In this document: piece after piece, positions 63,472 through 64,000 of the stretch
How positions within the stretch are numbered: position 1 is the stretch's first letter
How the letters are laid out: each line of letters starts with the position of its first letter
Source: Bradyrhizobium sp. CCGB12
Lineage (GTDB): Bacteria; Pseudomonadota; Alphaproteobacteria; Rhizobiales; Xanthobacteraceae
Assembly: GCF_024199845.1 (NCBI RefSeq)
Contig: NZ_JANADO010000001.1
Location: 3,348,001-3,412,000, forward strand
Direction: 5' to 3'
Length of the DNA: 64,000 nt
Notes under the pieces: generated by a model
What the model was told of the DNA's origin: nothing
The model's database searches: none
The model's input: the letters and a program-made list of their open reading frames with translations, nothing else
Made by a program: the position numbers and the translations under genes

Positions 63472-63834
63472 TCAGGTCGCGATGTCGCTCGCCCGGAGCA
63501 GCGTCGTGAAGCCGCCATAGATCATGCGCTTGCCGTCGAACGGCATGCCCTCCATCTTCAGCCGCGGGTCCGCCATCACCTTCTTGTTGATGGCGTCGCG
63601 GCTCTCCCGGTCGCGATAGACGATCCAGGCGAAGATCACGACCTCGTCCTCCTTCGCGATCACCGCGCGCGGGAACGAGGTGAGCTCGCCATAGGGAACG
63701 TCGTCACCGATGCATTCGACGTAGTCGAGCGCGCCGTGCTCCATCCAGATCGCGCAGGCGCTCGTCGCCATCGCCTTATAGGCCTCGATATTGTCCTTGG
63801 GCACGGCGAGCACGAAACCATCGACATAGGGCAT
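63472..63834 (-). CDS. DUF1428 family protein
   Basis: 120-residue protein that matches DUF1428 (MPYVDGFVLAVPKDNIEAYKAMA; a RVIAKEDEVVIFAWIVYRDRESRDAINKKVMAD segment). The fold is dimeric alpha+beta barrel (ABM-like), and no reaction is known. An AAGGAG site precedes the ATG at 63834. It ends 9 bp from the convergent IalB gene. The remaining 166 bp to the window end show no gene. Confidence 0.85.
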   Translation of the reverse strand: MPYVDGFVLAVPKDNIEAYKAMATSACAIWMEHGALDYVECIGDDVPYGELTSFPRAVIAKEDEVVIFAWIVYRDRESRDAINKKVMADPRLKMEGMPFDGKRMIYGGFTTLLRASDIAT

Positions 63835-64000
63835 CACGGATCTCCTTGGGTTGTGTGATCTAAGAACGATCGAACGCGCGGCGATCCGACCGGAGAACGC
63901 GATTTCCAGGTGAGGCAAACGGTCGCGAGCGGCGGTACGGCCGACGGACGTCCCGGGAGCGTCTGGCTCGATCATTAGATCGCCCGCGGGATGGCCCCCA

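Overview
This 64 kb stretch is GC-rich chromosomal DNA from an alphaproteobacterium, most likely a Bradyrhizobium or close relative. The reasons are the strong G/C third-position bias, the mix of catabolic operons (TAXI-type TRAP, polar amino acid and sugar ABC transporters, thiolases, a CaiB/BaiF CoA-transferase), boxes resembling the rhizobial Irr/ICE iron-control motif, and several intergenic inverted-repeat elements of the kind scattered through rhizobial genomes. I see no tRNA, rRNA, insertion sequence, prophage or CRISPR array. About 65 genes fill the window, with few gaps over 300 bp.

Layout. 1-2782: fatty-acid/acyl-CoA genes (cut-off thioesterase, enoyl-CoA hydratase, thiolase). 2895-8912: an MFS carrier, an OprB-like porin, a CorA/ZntB metal channel, acetoacetate decarboxylase and a patatin-like phospholipase. 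9370-17393: a DJ-1/PfpI protein, an FAD-linked hydroxy-acid dehydrogenase, an IclR regulator and, divergent from it, a class V PLP enzyme with a complete polar amino acid-type ABC transporter. 17436-20093: three Tad-type minor pilin genes (two TadE-like, one TadG with a VWA domain). 20435-30533: GMC oxidoreductase, carboxyltransferase and IclR on the minus strand; a stand-alone biotin carrier, TAXI-TRAP transporter and a multidomain glutaminase on the plus strand. 30682-36384: MazG, a carboxymuconolactone decarboxylase-like protein, a 33-residue membrane peptide and an acyl-CoA cluster with DUF35, thiolase-like and CoA-transferase genes. 36444-48427: a sugar/sugar-acid regulon made of a seven-gene minus-strand operon (ABC transporter, SDR, KDG kinase, KDPG aldolase), a LacI regulator, and a plus-strand IlvD/Edd dehydratase with two SDRs. 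48435-51936: a frameshifted GFA gene, a DMT exporter with a LysR regulator, an M50 protease and a small membrane protein. 51924-57449: an iron-uptake operon (TonB-dependent receptor, PiuC-like hydroxylase, ExbB, ExbD, TonB). 57880-63834: a small unknown gene, an RND efflux pair, an IalB-like protein and a DUF1428 protein.

Regulation is unusually legible. Two LacI-type operators bracket the lacI gene. Each iclR gene has a palindrome in its divergent promoter region. Three Irr/ICE-like boxes lie upstream of the TonB-dependent receptor, and a fourth lies upstream of the small unknown gene. The receptor mRNA leader can also fold so that the region just before its start codon is paired. The other points most worth checking are a thiolase-like protein without its nucleophilic cysteine beside a DUF35 partner, a carboxyltransferase and biotin carrier without a local biotin carboxylase, the frameshifted GFA gene and the 33-residue membrane peptide. 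No wholly new system is evident.
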